From assembly GCF_033958435.1 (NCBI RefSeq), contig NC_134152.1, forward strand, positions 11,270,001 to 11,334,000: DNA of 64,000 bases, read 5' to 3'. Shown here in pieces: positions 34,020-45,800 of this stretch. A program made the translations under genes and the position numbers. How positions within the stretch are numbered: the stretch's first letter is position 1; every line of letters starts with the position of its first letter. Below the pieces are notes generated by a model. It searched no databases and had not been told where the DNA came from. It was given only the letters and a program-made list of their open reading frames with translations. This DNA is from Carettochelys insculpta (taxonomy: Eukaryota; Chordata; Testudines; Carettochelyidae).

Positions 34020-34880
34020 ATGATCATTGGAGAGATGATCAAATATGGCAGAGAACATATGATTCAGGAAATACATTGCCTATTTAATGTATCGTGGAAA
34101 GAAGGAAAGGTACTTGAGGAATCGACAAGATCCGTGCTAGTGACAATACACAAGAAAGGATGCACATCAGAGTGCAAGAACTACCGAACAATTGACCTAA
34201 CAAGTGATCTAGGCATGGTGCAGATAATGAGAGAGACTGAGATTGCAGGTGGAAGAATATCTAGCAGATGAGCAAGGGGGATTCAGGAAAGATGGAAGTG
34301 CCATAGAACAGGTTTTGGCACTGAGATTAATAGCGAAAAAGCTAGATGAAAAAACGAGAACACCTACATGTGCTTTGTTGGTTTTTCAGAAGGCATATAA
34401 TAGTATAGATCAGAAGGTGACTTGGGCAGCGTTGGAGTCATATGGAGTGGATAGCAAACTGATATGGTTGTTGAAGGGTATCAGTGACCATGTGGAAGCA
34501 GTGGTGAGAATGTGTAGAGAGTTGGAAAGTTGGTTTAGAATGAGTAGAGGTATGAGACAAGCAGATCCGATATCACCAAGTATCTTCATCACGCACCTAG
34601 AGAGCGATGGACGAGCTCAAGGGAGAGTTAGAAGGGATATCCATGCACGGGATGAGAATTAATAACTTGAGGTTCACGGATGATATAGCTATTGAGGAAG
34701 ATGAGGAGAAGCTAGCAAGAATGGTGCAGGTGCTAAACGAGAAAGGGAAGCGCTATGGATTGATTATGAACATCGATAAAACAAAAACAGTGGTATTTGG
34801 AGATAAGGCAGTAGGAAGGAACATCAGTGTAGAGGGGTCAAACTAGAACATAGAGAAGCTCACATATCTGGGGAGCAACA
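34020..34880 (+). pseudogene. RTE reverse transcriptase fragment, 5' of the hAT insertion
   Basis: Three overlapping frames (34020-34271, 34243-34662, 34607-34846) share one reverse-transcriptase sequence, with frameshifts near 34250 and 34610. Residues visible: EYLADEQGGFRKDGS, LVFQKAYNSID (catalytic Asp region), GMRQADPISPSIF and LRFTDDIAIEED. The A-to-T change in the FADD motif (GCG to ACG) is consistent with CpG decay and probably by itself inactivating. Confidence 0.8.
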
Positions 34881-34897
34881 CGACATATGATCTAGAC

Positions 34898-35887
34898 CAG
34901 TGGTGCCCAAACTTTTTGGCATCAGACCCCCCTTTTGATTTTTGATAAACCCTCATGCCCCCCACCTCTTCTTTACCATCATCCATCCCCCACTTTTAAC
35001 AAAGAATTCTATTTGTAATTTAAAATAAAAACAAATCTCGTTTATAAAAATGTTATTTAAAATTAAAAATAAGCACAAATAGTTTTTCGTGGCCCCTTAC
35101 AGTTGCCTGGTGCAGCCCCATCTGGCCAGCTACCTGAGCACTGTGCCAGCTGCCAGAGCTGACTGTGACAGCACCTGCCTGCCTGAGACCTGTGCTGCCA
35201 GAGCTGTCTGTTTGAGCCCTTCACTGCTGAGGCCAGCCAGACACCCACCTGCCTGCCAGTCACCCAGGCCTGCCGTCTGCCTGAGCCCTGCACTGCCGGG
35301 ACCAGCTGCCCAAGCTGCCCACCCAAGCCCTACGCTGCCAGGGCCAATCACCCACCTGCCATCCCAAGCTGCCCAAGCCCCACGTTGCTGGTGCCGGCCA
35401 CCTTCCTTCCAGCCCAAGCCCCGCACTGCCATGGTCAGCCGCCAGCCTGAGCCACCTGAACCTGAGATGCTGGGGCCAGCTGCCCAAGCACCTTGAGTCC
35501 CACAAGCCGGCTGCCCGCCTGAGCCCCTCCCATCCTGTGAAGACAGGCACCACCAGTCCCCTCCTCTTACCCCATCCCTGTGCCCCTCACCTGAGCCAAG
35601 CACCTCAGCCTCTCATCTAATCCCATCCTCCTCCACCCCAACGCTCACTCACTCATCTTTGTAGAAGACAGCTAGCTCCAGGTGGGTCTTCACCAGCTGC
35701 CTGCTTTTTGTAGAGGCTGCGCCAGGTCACCCATGTAAAATGGCAGGGGCTGAGAGCTGCAAGCAAAGGCTGGCTTTTTCTTCAGGTGGAGGGAATGATG
35801 GGGAGGTGGGTTGCCTTGTGTCCCCCCCTTGGAATTTCTTCACCCTCCTCCACCCAGGGGGGCATGCCCCCAGTTTGGGAAACCATG
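34898..35887. mobile_element. Non-autonomous hAT-type element inside the RTE
   Basis: Ends CAGTGGTGCCCAAACTTTTT and CAGTTTGGGAAACCATG. Perfect 8-bp duplication ATCTAGAC at 34890-34897 and 35888-35895. Removing the element with one ATCTAGAC rejoins the RTE codons for Asp-Leu-Asp-Cys-Lys-Lys, the same residues as in the other RTE copy, so the ends are certain. The interior has GC-rich repeats on CCTGAGCC and CCAGCCACC themes like the copy at 17043-18204, and long artefactual frames on the minus strand. Confidence 0.92.
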
Positions 35888-36460
35888 ATCTAGACTGTAA
35901 GAAGGAAATAGTGATTAACATAGCTAATGCAAGAGCAAGTTTGAAGGTGATAGATAAGATCTGGAAAGGCAAAGCAATTAGCTTAGGAACAAAGGTGAGC
36001 ATCTGGAAAACATGTATATTCAGCAGCATATTGTATGGATGTGAGACATGGGTGATAGTGAGAGATTCTAAGGATATTGGCATTCAAGAGGAGTTGTTAT
36101 AGAAAGATCTTGAGACTAGGATGGATGCAGAAAGTCACCACCAATGAATTATATAGGAAGATACAGGCAAAAGAGAACCAATTGCAGAAGGTTATACGAC
36201 AGAAATTACAGCTATTTGGGCACATCTGCAGAATGAACGGCGAATGGAAAGTCAAAAACCTGGTATTCGGCATAATGGATTGTTCAAACAGGAGAGGCAG
36301 ACCCCACATAGAATTGGTAGATGGTATAGTAGATTGATGCAGAGCTAGTCTGCAGAAACTAAGTCACTCTGCACTGGACAGGGAAAGATGGAAGGAAATA
36401 GTGAATGAGGTGTAGGACACCAGTGGGCATTGAGCCCGTGGCTGCTGTTGATGATGATGA

Positions 36461-36744
36461 AACTTACTGAATGCATAAATGGTACAATCTAATTTTTTTC
36501 ATATAAGGTGTTATATGATAACTTTTAAAACTGACAGGCTGTAATTTGTTCTCTTGCAATGAACATCCTGTTTTACGTTTTTGTATCTTACTGGAAAGTG
36601 ATGTACTAAGTTTGCATGATTCTGAATTGCCTGGGATTTTCATCAGAACTGTCCAGTTTGTTTATTGGGATAATCTCATATTTTAAATAAAATGTATGAA
36701 GCATTTCCTGTTGTGACATTTCACAAGGTGCTGTCTTGTTATAG
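36461..36744. other. End of METTL22 intron before the first coding exon
   Basis: AT-rich intron end that leads into the TTGTTATAG acceptor at 36744. Confidence 0.8.
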
Positions 36745-36893
36745 GTGTCCACAACAAACCATGGTAGATGCAGCTAAGAAAGAGACTATGAATGACATCA
36801 CATTTAGAAGTGACACTGTTCTTTCTGATGTTCATCTATACACGCCAAGCAAACGACACCTTATGGTGCGATTGAATACTGTTGGACAGCCAG
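36745..36893 (+). CDS. METTL22: METTL22 coding exon 1 (starts with 16 nt of 5' UTR)
   Basis: Acceptor ATAG at 36741-36744; the start codon at 36761 is in ACCATGG. Encodes residues 1-44 and the first base of codon 45 and includes FRSDTVLSDVHLYTP and KRHLMVRLNTVGQP, which are conserved in vertebrate METTL22. Donor GTAATT follows at 36894. A Met 23 codons upstream in the same frame lies in the intron and is not used. Confidence 0.93.
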
Positions 36894-39800
36894 GTAATTG
36901 ACAATCAGAAGTTGTTTAGAATTTCAGCATTGGTAAAATGGGGATAATGGCAGCAACCTCCTTTGCACAGTGTTTTGGGAGCTGCAGATGAAAACTGCTG
37001 TGCATTTATTTATTTTATTGTAGTCTTAAATTTACCAACTTATTCATAATGATTAAATCCTGGTTTCTGGGATTAATATAAATTCTTAATCAGACATTAA
37101 ATTTTGCCTCCATCCAGAAATGTCAATATTAGTTATATTTAGTTACAAAATAATTTAATGTTTACACAGTAATATATTTCACTGTAATCTCAGTGCCAGT
37201 TTTCCCAGCTGCAAAGAGTTGTCTCCATAATCTTAGTTTAGCTCTTATGTAAAATTTGTGATACATCAAAAAATCCTGCTATGCTTGTTATACTGAAACA
37301 AATGCTGAAAAAGATCTATTATGAAAGTTATTGTTGATCATGTCTTCAAGCTTTTATTGTTTGTCTTTAACATCCTTTGTTTTTGTTTTAGTGTTTCTAT
37401 CACAATTCCAGCTCCTTTTGGAAAAAAATAATTTGGAGTCTGGGAGAAAAAGGGAAAAAGAACTTTCATCTGAAAATATGGGACACCAAAGCAGAGATGG
37501 AAGGGAATTGTGTGACAAAAGTAGCAATGACTTAAATTTTCTCAGCAAAAATGGAAGAGAAGCAAATAATCTTGGAGGAATAGATGCTCTGCTGGATCGT
37601 GATGGTGATTTGGAAGTGGTCAGAAGACCTCGATATGTACCTGATCCAGAAGTGGAGGATCTTTCAAGAGACATAGCGCACCCCAGAATTCTGACGAAAG
37701 GAGGGGAAGATAGTTTTGAAGGTTCAAAGCAAGAAAATACCTGTAATGATATTATTAAAATAGGTAAGAAAAACTATAGGCTGAAGCTTAGAAGTGACTT
37801 ATACATGTTTTGTTACAAAAGAAAACATGAGCTATATAAAACAGCAGTAGCAAAAGTTCTACTGTAGTACAATAACTTTTGTGACTCTGTAGACCAAGAA
37901 AAATTTACACAATTAACACCCTTTCACCCAATATTGTGTAACTGCATGTCCTTTAGATACTTAAGCACATTTCAAAAATAGTTCAGTACTACAGATTGTA
38001 CCTCCCTTGTCCAGCACCCTCCATGCCTGAGTGTTTTTGGATAAGGGGATTTGCCAGATGAGGGGAGGCCAGGCCGGCTGCCTGGAGGTGGGGTGGGGGG
38101 CACTCCTAGATGTGGTGGCAGGCAAAAATGCAGTAGGGGTCCCCACAATTGCGTGTCTGCTGGCGAGACATGCCCCAGCTACAGGGCTTTCATCAGGGCT
38201 CTGCACCCTGGCTGGCTCCCCTCCAGGGCTCCACGTTCCAGCCTGTTCTCAGCTGCTGGTGTTCCCACAGCAGTATCCCCACAGCTGAGTCTGCCGACAG
38301 GGCTCCACACCCCCCACTCTAAAAAAAGAACCTAAAGATGTCTCTGACTCTGTTTTAAAAAATGTGCGAAGTGCTGAGATCTTATGTGTATCCTTGGATG
38401 GGAATTAGGAATGTGTGTGTTTGCCTCAGAGAGCCACACATCCCTCCAAAAATGCTCTCATTTAGCTGCCAGAGCCAGAAAAGACAGGAGCTGAGGTAAA
38501 AAATGTTCCCATTTGATAAAGCTCTCCAGCTGCTGCCAGAATCGCTCTCAACGCTGGGCAACGTCCTTTTTGTCAGGGACATGAGCAAAGACCAAGACCT
38601 TACCCTGTATGCTCCCTGCCCAGAGTGAGCATGGGAGACAAACTGGGCATTTCAGGTACACAAAAGCCTAAGCCTGTGTCTCTACCACAAAGTCTAAAAG
38701 CTGCGCCTCTACAAAAGTGGCTGCAGCACCCCCAGCACTGGCAATGCCGAAAGCAGCAGCTTGCCCATCACTGGCAACAGCAGAACAAGTGGAGACTGCC
38801 GTGCCAAGTGCACAGCTGGCACCAGTTAAAATGCAGCCATTATAAGTGCTGGAAGACCATGCAGTGCCGCACTCTCCTGGCATCAAGGGAACAAAGCCAA
38901 ACGCCTCTAGAGCAACAGCTCTCACCTGCTGCACCATAGAAGGCCAGGGCTAAAACAGAGTTCTCTCAGAGAGCCATAGCACTAGATTGTTAACCAGGTC
39001 ACCACAGAGGCTTTACATCCCCCAGTCCACCCTACCACCACAGAGGTGCTGTGAGTAGCTAACACCATTATGACAAGTCACCAAGGTACTATCATTCACC
39101 TTGCTCATATAACTCTGCAGATTATAGAGACTGTTCACCCAACGGATGGTCAATTTCTAGAAGCCCTTATATCTCCATACTGTACTATGGCTAACATATT
39201 TTGACTGTAGAAATGCTTTCTCATCACAACATTGGTCCCTGAGTCTAATCCAGGCAGCACATTATCACTGTCATCATCATCACCACCATCATCATCCTCA
39301 CGACCCTTATTACTCCAGTTCCCAGTTACATTGATTGCCCTTCTACTACAATTGTCCCATTTGGAGTCACTCAGGAGCACCTTGTACTCTACCAGAGCAC
39401 TAGCCATCTTCTGTCTTTTTGGTTTCTTCGCACCATGTGAAAGAGCTGGAATTGCATAATACCCACTTGCCAGATGATAGTCACAATTTGCTCCAGACTC
39501 ACCATCAGCTGCAACTGCCATCACCCACAGAGAAGCTCTCTCACCCAAGTCTTCTGATAACATGAAGCAATTCCAGGATCTGTCTAAGACAGTGGCAGTC
39601 AGCTAGGAGATCACTTTAACAGAAATATCTGAAAACCAAAACAAGCTTCTAAAAGAATTTGCAAGCTCGCACAACTGCCAGAGCGGCTTGCTTGATGAGG
39701 CTGTATTGGAGGCAGCAGATGAGGTCTGGCACAGCCCTTCCACGGCCACACCTGCCAACAAACAAGATGAGAGGAAAATACTTTGTCATGGTGAAGTGTG

Positions 39801-42800
39801 TGGACTTTTTACTTTTGAACCCACAACCTAACTCTTCAGCAATAGGTCCTGCCAATCACAGCAAAATCGATGTGTGAAAACACCCTTGCTGACAAGGAGC
39901 ATAAGCACCTGAAGCTATTTGGTAGAAGGATTTATTCATCACCTACACTCCAATTATGTATAGCTAACTATTTGGCAAGGTTAGCCAGTCACAACTTAGA
40001 CAGTTATTCTAAGCTTTCCCAATTTAATCCGTCACCTGCCTGAGGACAGAAGCACTGCCCTGAAATCTATAGTTCAGGAAGGCCACACTGCAGCAAAAAT
40101 AGCATTGCAGATGCCACTAGGCTCGGCTGATGCAGCAAAGATTACTGTGCATTACTATGCCAAGATCTTCACGACTACAGGCAGCACACGTTCCAAAAGA
40201 ACGCCAGACAAAGATGGAAGACTTACCATTCAACAAAGTCAAACGGTATGCCACAAACAGACAAAATCTTAACAAGAATTTATTTGTGCACTTTTGGGGA
40301 TGTGCACCCCCGCCCCACCACCACATTCATTAAAACAAGATTCACCCCTTACCAGAGATACAAGGACTAGACATTTGGAAGTCAGTCCTCCAAACCTTAC
40401 CAATATAATATTGATAGACCAAGAAATCAGGTGCACAAAGCCCTGAATAAGCACTCTGTTTCCACCAGCCTCGAAACAACAATTGAAGTTTTGGTTAAGC
40501 ACTCATCGAACCTTCCATACTCTCCAGTGCTCAACTACCAAATATTCTGCCACTGTCTGTGTCCCCTTTACCACTGGAGGACACTAACAACTACAGACAG
40601 ATGGGTGTTAGACCTCGCCCAAGGATACACTACTCGTCTACTCTCCATCCCTACAACATCCCCCCCACCTGTCCCTCTTCAGGGACCCTTCCCATGAGAA
40701 CTTAACTACGGCTCAAAGTGCAACACCTCTTGGAAATTGGAACCGTTGAAGCAGTTCCAAAACAGTACCAGGAGAGACGGTTTTGCTCAAGCTCCTTTCT
40801 AATAGAAAAGAAAACAAGGGGCTAGAGACCAGTCCTAGATCTAAGGCGGTTGAACAAGTACATCCAGAAATAGAGGTTCAAGATGTCTACACTATCTTTT
40901 ATAATCCCTGCACTGGACAAGGGGGACTGGTTCACAGCCCTCGAACTCCAAGACTCATATTTCAATGTCTATGCATCCTCCTCACAGATGCTTCTTGTGT
41001 TTTGCCCTTGGAGCACAACACTAATAATACAGGGGCCTGCCCTTCCAGCTTTCAACTGCCCCCCGGGTGTTCACCAAAGTCCCTGCTCCACTAGCTGTGC
41101 ACCTCAGACATCATATTCCCATATCTCTGTTTGCCTCTGTAGAGGATGAGCTCAAGACCTCACAAGAGTCATCCATGATCCAATCCACAAAACATCTCCT
41201 ACAATCCCTGGGGTTCCTTTTAAATATTTCCAAAGCAACCCTGGAACTTACCACATGTATTGACTTCATAGGAGCTTAGCTCAACTCCACAACTGCTCAA
41301 GCTTATCTCCCTACACAATGCCACGAGTCCAAAAAGGCCCTGATATCACATCTTAGCATAAGCCCCGTGGCTCCTGTGCTTACATGTGTTTGCCTCCACA
41401 GCCACATGGCGGACACTACTTACCTTGTCCCCAGTGCTTGGCCACATTTTTATTGCCTGCAACATTGGCTGGCATCAGTGTATATCACCGCCAGGTGTCA
41501 AATGCATAGACGGATATTGCCACCTTGAAAGATAAGAGTCCTTACAATGATGGACTCGAGAATGAAACAACCTAGGGATCCCTTTTCATCGGGCCCAACC
41601 AGCCTGTCAGATTACAGTGCTTCTTGGCTGGGAACACATTGCCAACAGCATCATGTCCAAGGTCAATGGACTAGGGATGAACAGAGGTTACATATCACCT
41701 TTCTTCATTTACGTGCTGTTTTCAATGCTTGCAAACATTTTCTGCCACACATTCAAAACAAAACTGTCCAGATTGTCCCAGACAGTACCACTACAGTGTT
41801 CTATATCAATCATCAGGGAGGGGCCCAGTCACAGTCCATTGGTGCAGAGACTGTAAAATTGTGGAACTGGTGCATTGGTCACAACATCGTCCTCATGGCC
41901 TTATACCTGCTAGCATCAGACGTGCACACTCTCTTCATACCTCATGACATACACACAGACTCTAAGTCTCCATTTCTCCCTGGACCATGAATGGGAGCTC
42001 CACCACAAAGTGACCCAACACCTTTTCAAGATGTCTACAGCCAGATGGCCATACATCTGGCCCCACCTCTTTGCAGCACAGGAGGGCCCGAAGTGCACTT
42101 CGTACTGCTTGAGAATGGGCAAAGGGCACAAATCTCCAGGGGACCCCTTTCTTCTCTTCTGGAACACCCATCTCCTGCATGCCTTTCCACCTGTTCCTCT
42201 GATCGCCAGAGTTCTCAGGAATATTCAGACAGAAGGAGCACGAACTGTTCTTATTGCTTCAACATGGGCCAGACAGATCTGGTTTCCTTTTACTGTTTCG
42301 CATATCTCATCATGCTCCTCTACCTCCTTCCTAGTTACTTGGACCTACTCTCCCAGAACAAAGGCTCATGGCTTACCTCAGACCACTCGCCCTCCATTTG
42401 ACAGCCTGGTTTCTCTGGGGATCCCAGAGTATACACACAGTACTCCCAACTAGTGAGAGATGTGCTGCTACAGAGCAGATGAGAAAAAGCTCAAAAAATT
42501 TAACTTTCTAAGTGGAACCTGCTTCTCGTTCTGGTGCTCCCAAAGGGGCAGGCAACCCATAAAAGCCCCACTGCAAAGAGCATTCACTACATTCTTTATC
42601 TAAAATATACTCACCTATCACTGTCTTTACTCTGTATTCACCTTTCGGTGATCACAGTCTTGTAATCCTTGGTGTTCACTCACCCAGTTGTAAAAAGGCT
42701 TTGCAAATGCTTACAAAACATCATGTCTCCTCACCAACCTATACCTCTGGTTTGGTACTTGGAACTTGCCCTTCACACATTGATGAGACCACCATTTGAG

Positions 42801-45800
42801 TCAATGGCTGCATGTTCTCTGACCATATTAACAATGAAAATGCTGTTCCTAGTGGCGATAACATCAGCTTGAATGGTGAGTGAGAGAGCCACTTTGACCG
42901 ACTCTCCACTGCACACAACATTCCGTAAACACAAATTGGTATTACAACCCCATTCTGCCTTTCTACCGAAAGTGTGCTCCCATTTCCATATAAAGGAACC
43001 TATGATCATTTATATCCTAAACTGCACGCTTCCCATCTGGAGGCCAAACTGCACATTTTGGGTGTTAGGAGGGTCATATCCTTCTACATAGACAGGACAC
43101 AGTCCTTTAGAAAATCACAAAGATTATTCTTATGCCTTGCAGAAAGATGAAAGGGATTGCCCCTCTCATCGCAACATATGTCGAGACTCATATCTACATA
43201 CCTAGTACAATGTTATTCTATTGAAAACAAACCACTGCTGGCATTTCCGAGGGCACATTCTACATGTTCAGTAGCAACATCCACAGCCTTTCTAAAGGCT
43301 TACGGGACATACGTCATGCAGCTATGTCTAATCACACTTCCATAACACAGGATGCAATACAGTCTCAGGAAGGCAAATATATGACAATAGCTAGGGCAGT
43401 ACTGTCCACAGTAGGTGCACCAAATCAAAATCTACCATTCAGCTAGGGGAGGTACTGCTCTACATTCACCTACCCGTGGGGAAAGCACTTGAAGAAGAAA
43501 GAGAAGGCACCCCATCACATGAAGTGACTTCCTGATAGCGCTCCAAAGGAAGCTGCCAGCAGCACACCTTGAAGATGTTGAAGAACACTGGTGTCAATTG
43601 AAAAATGTCATCATTATAGCTTCTGGAGAAGCTATTGGCTACCAAACCAGGAAGCATCAGGACTGGTTTGATGAGAACGATATGGAAATTGAGTGCTTCA
43701 TCGAGGCAAAAAAGAAAGCTTTTAGGGCTTGCTAAGGCAACATCAATTGTGTAACAAAGAGAGAAGCACATGCCAAGACCAAGGGAGAAGTGCAAGGTAA
43801 AACAAGAACTCTGAAAAACCAGCGGTGGACTGAGAAGGCACGAGAACTCCAGCATCTTGCACACATCAACAGTAAAATAGGTTTCTTCAGTGCTACCAGA
43901 GCAGTTTATGGACCAAGAAACTATGGAATCAATCCCCTGAGATCAAAGGGTGGTACCCAACACTTGAAAGACAATGAAGTCATTGCTTTTTGCCAGAAGG
44001 AGCACTATGAGCTCTTGAACCACCCCTTCACTGTGGTTCTAGAGTCCCTTGACCAAATCCCTCAGCAACTGCCTAGAGACGATCTTGCAACACTTCCTAC
44101 TTTGGGTAAGGTCCAAGCTGCCAACAAGTGAGGAAGTGCAACAAGACAACCAGACTAGATGTACTTCCCACAGAAGTCTTCAAAGAAGGTGGGCCAGAGC
44201 TCCACAAATAGCTCCACCTCCTGATTCTCAAGATCTGGGATAGGGAGCAGATGCCACAAGATTTCAGAGACACATTGATTCTCTGTCTTTTCAAGAAGAG
44301 TGGCAAGTCTGACTGTGGAAACTATCATGGCATCTCTCCTGGCAACAGCAGGGGAAATCTTAGCTCAGATCCTCACAAACCAACTCCTTCCACTCTCAGA
44401 AGAAATTTTCCCAGAATCCCAGGGTGACTTCTCACCATTCCGAGGAACAGTGGCCATGATGTTCACTGCCTGGCAACTTCAAGAAAAATATTGTGAATAA
44501 AACCAGACCTTATATATGAGATTCATCAACCTGACCTAAGCATTTGACTCAGTCAGTCATAGCGTCCTGTGGACCGTTCTCTCAAGGATTGGCTGCCCCA
44601 AAAATTCGTTACCATGACTTCCACAGGATTGAGCAACAACAGATGTAAAGTGACCCCTTTAAGGTCAAAACAGGAGTCGAGCAAGGCTGCATCATTGCCC
44701 TATAGCTGTTCTGCATCTTCACCGCCATGATCCCTCACCTCTTTAATGGCAAACTTCCAGATGGTGTGAACATTGAAAAGCTTCCTGTTCCTTCTATAGA
44801 TGGTCTCAGGAGACTGAAGGCTAAAAGCAAGACCTCCACAGCCTTTATCATGGAGCTCCAGTACGTGGATGAAAATATGGTTGCTGCTGTTGCCCCCACA
44901 GCCCTTCAGACCATCTTACGTGCCTTTGCTGAAGCATACGAAAGTCTCAGCCTCACATTGAGCATTAAAAAGGCCAAGGTGCTCCATCAACCCTCGCTGA
45001 TGGGACAATCTCATATGCATTCTATTGAAGTCAGTGGAGAACTGCTGGAAAACGTGGAGCACTTTCCATATCTTGAAAGTCCTCTTTCCTCTAAAGTCAA
45101 CATTGATGCAGAAATCCAGCATCTGAGCCTTGCAAGGTCTGCTTTCATGTACCTGAGACAAAGAACCAGGACATCTGTCCCAAGACAAAGCTCTCTGGAA
45201 CAACCACTGCATGGTAAACAATGTTACTGTATGCATGTGAAACCTGGACAACATACACGCATCATTTGAAGGCACTTGAACAATACCATCAACACTGCCT
45301 CAGGAGAATCCTAAACCTCTCTTTGGAGGATAGGTGTACAAACACTAGCTGGAAAAGTTGAACATGACCAGCGTTGAAGCTATTGTCATTCATCAACAAC
45401 TACATTAGACTGATTACGTGGTTTAAGTGTCTGATCAGTGCCTTCCAAAACAGACTCTGTTTTCTGATTTGGAGGAAGGACAGAAGAGGGTTGGGAGCAA
45501 GCGGAAGCGATATAAGGACATGTTGAAACACACGTGAAAAAGTGCGGTGTCAACACTTGAGAGAACCTTGGTCAAGACTATCCCCAGTGGAAAAATGGTA
45601 ATCTGTGAGGGATAGCACTATTTTGGAGTTCCCACCCGCAGTGCAAAAGAGGAGAGGTGGAGAAGAAGAAAAGATCTTCAAAAACTGCCCCACTCCTCTC
45701 CAACAGTACTAACACCTGCCTCTTCTGTGATAAGATCTGCAGCTCCAGAATCAGGCTGATCAGTCATCAACGGACTCACAAATAGGAGGGCAACATTAAG

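Larger units (their letters stand above)
34015..36460 (+). mobile_element. RTE LINE, second copy, 5'-truncated and interrupted
   Basis: Starts within the polymerase (EMIKYGRE block near 34030) and runs to the GTTGATGATGATG tail near 36450. Blocks in order are PTCALLVFQKAYNSIDQKV, SRGMRQADPISPSIF, an FTDD active site at 34673-34684 in place of FADD, MNIDKTKT, then an hAT insertion at 34898-35887, ANARASLKVIDKIWKGKA, ILYGCETWV, RKILRLGWMQKVT, QLFGHICRMN and RRGRPH. Several frameshifts and stops separate these. It lies in the sense orientation in the first METTL22 intron. It is more damaged than the copy at 2930-6900. Confidence 0.85.

Noticed and set aside
35130..35603. 157-aa minus-strand frame and its plus-strand counterparts
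   Set aside because: Same composition artefact within the hAT at 34898-35887, which also has no transposase.
36692..36760. Upstream in-frame Met at 36692 as the METTL22 start
   Set aside because: It lies before a good splice acceptor (ATAG at 36741-36744), so it is intronic; the ATG at 36761 matches the family N-terminus.
38625..38939. 104-aa plus-strand frame rich in Gln/Trp/His
   Set aside because: Falls in the DIRS gag-like region in a frame that differs from the gag blocks; a shadow.
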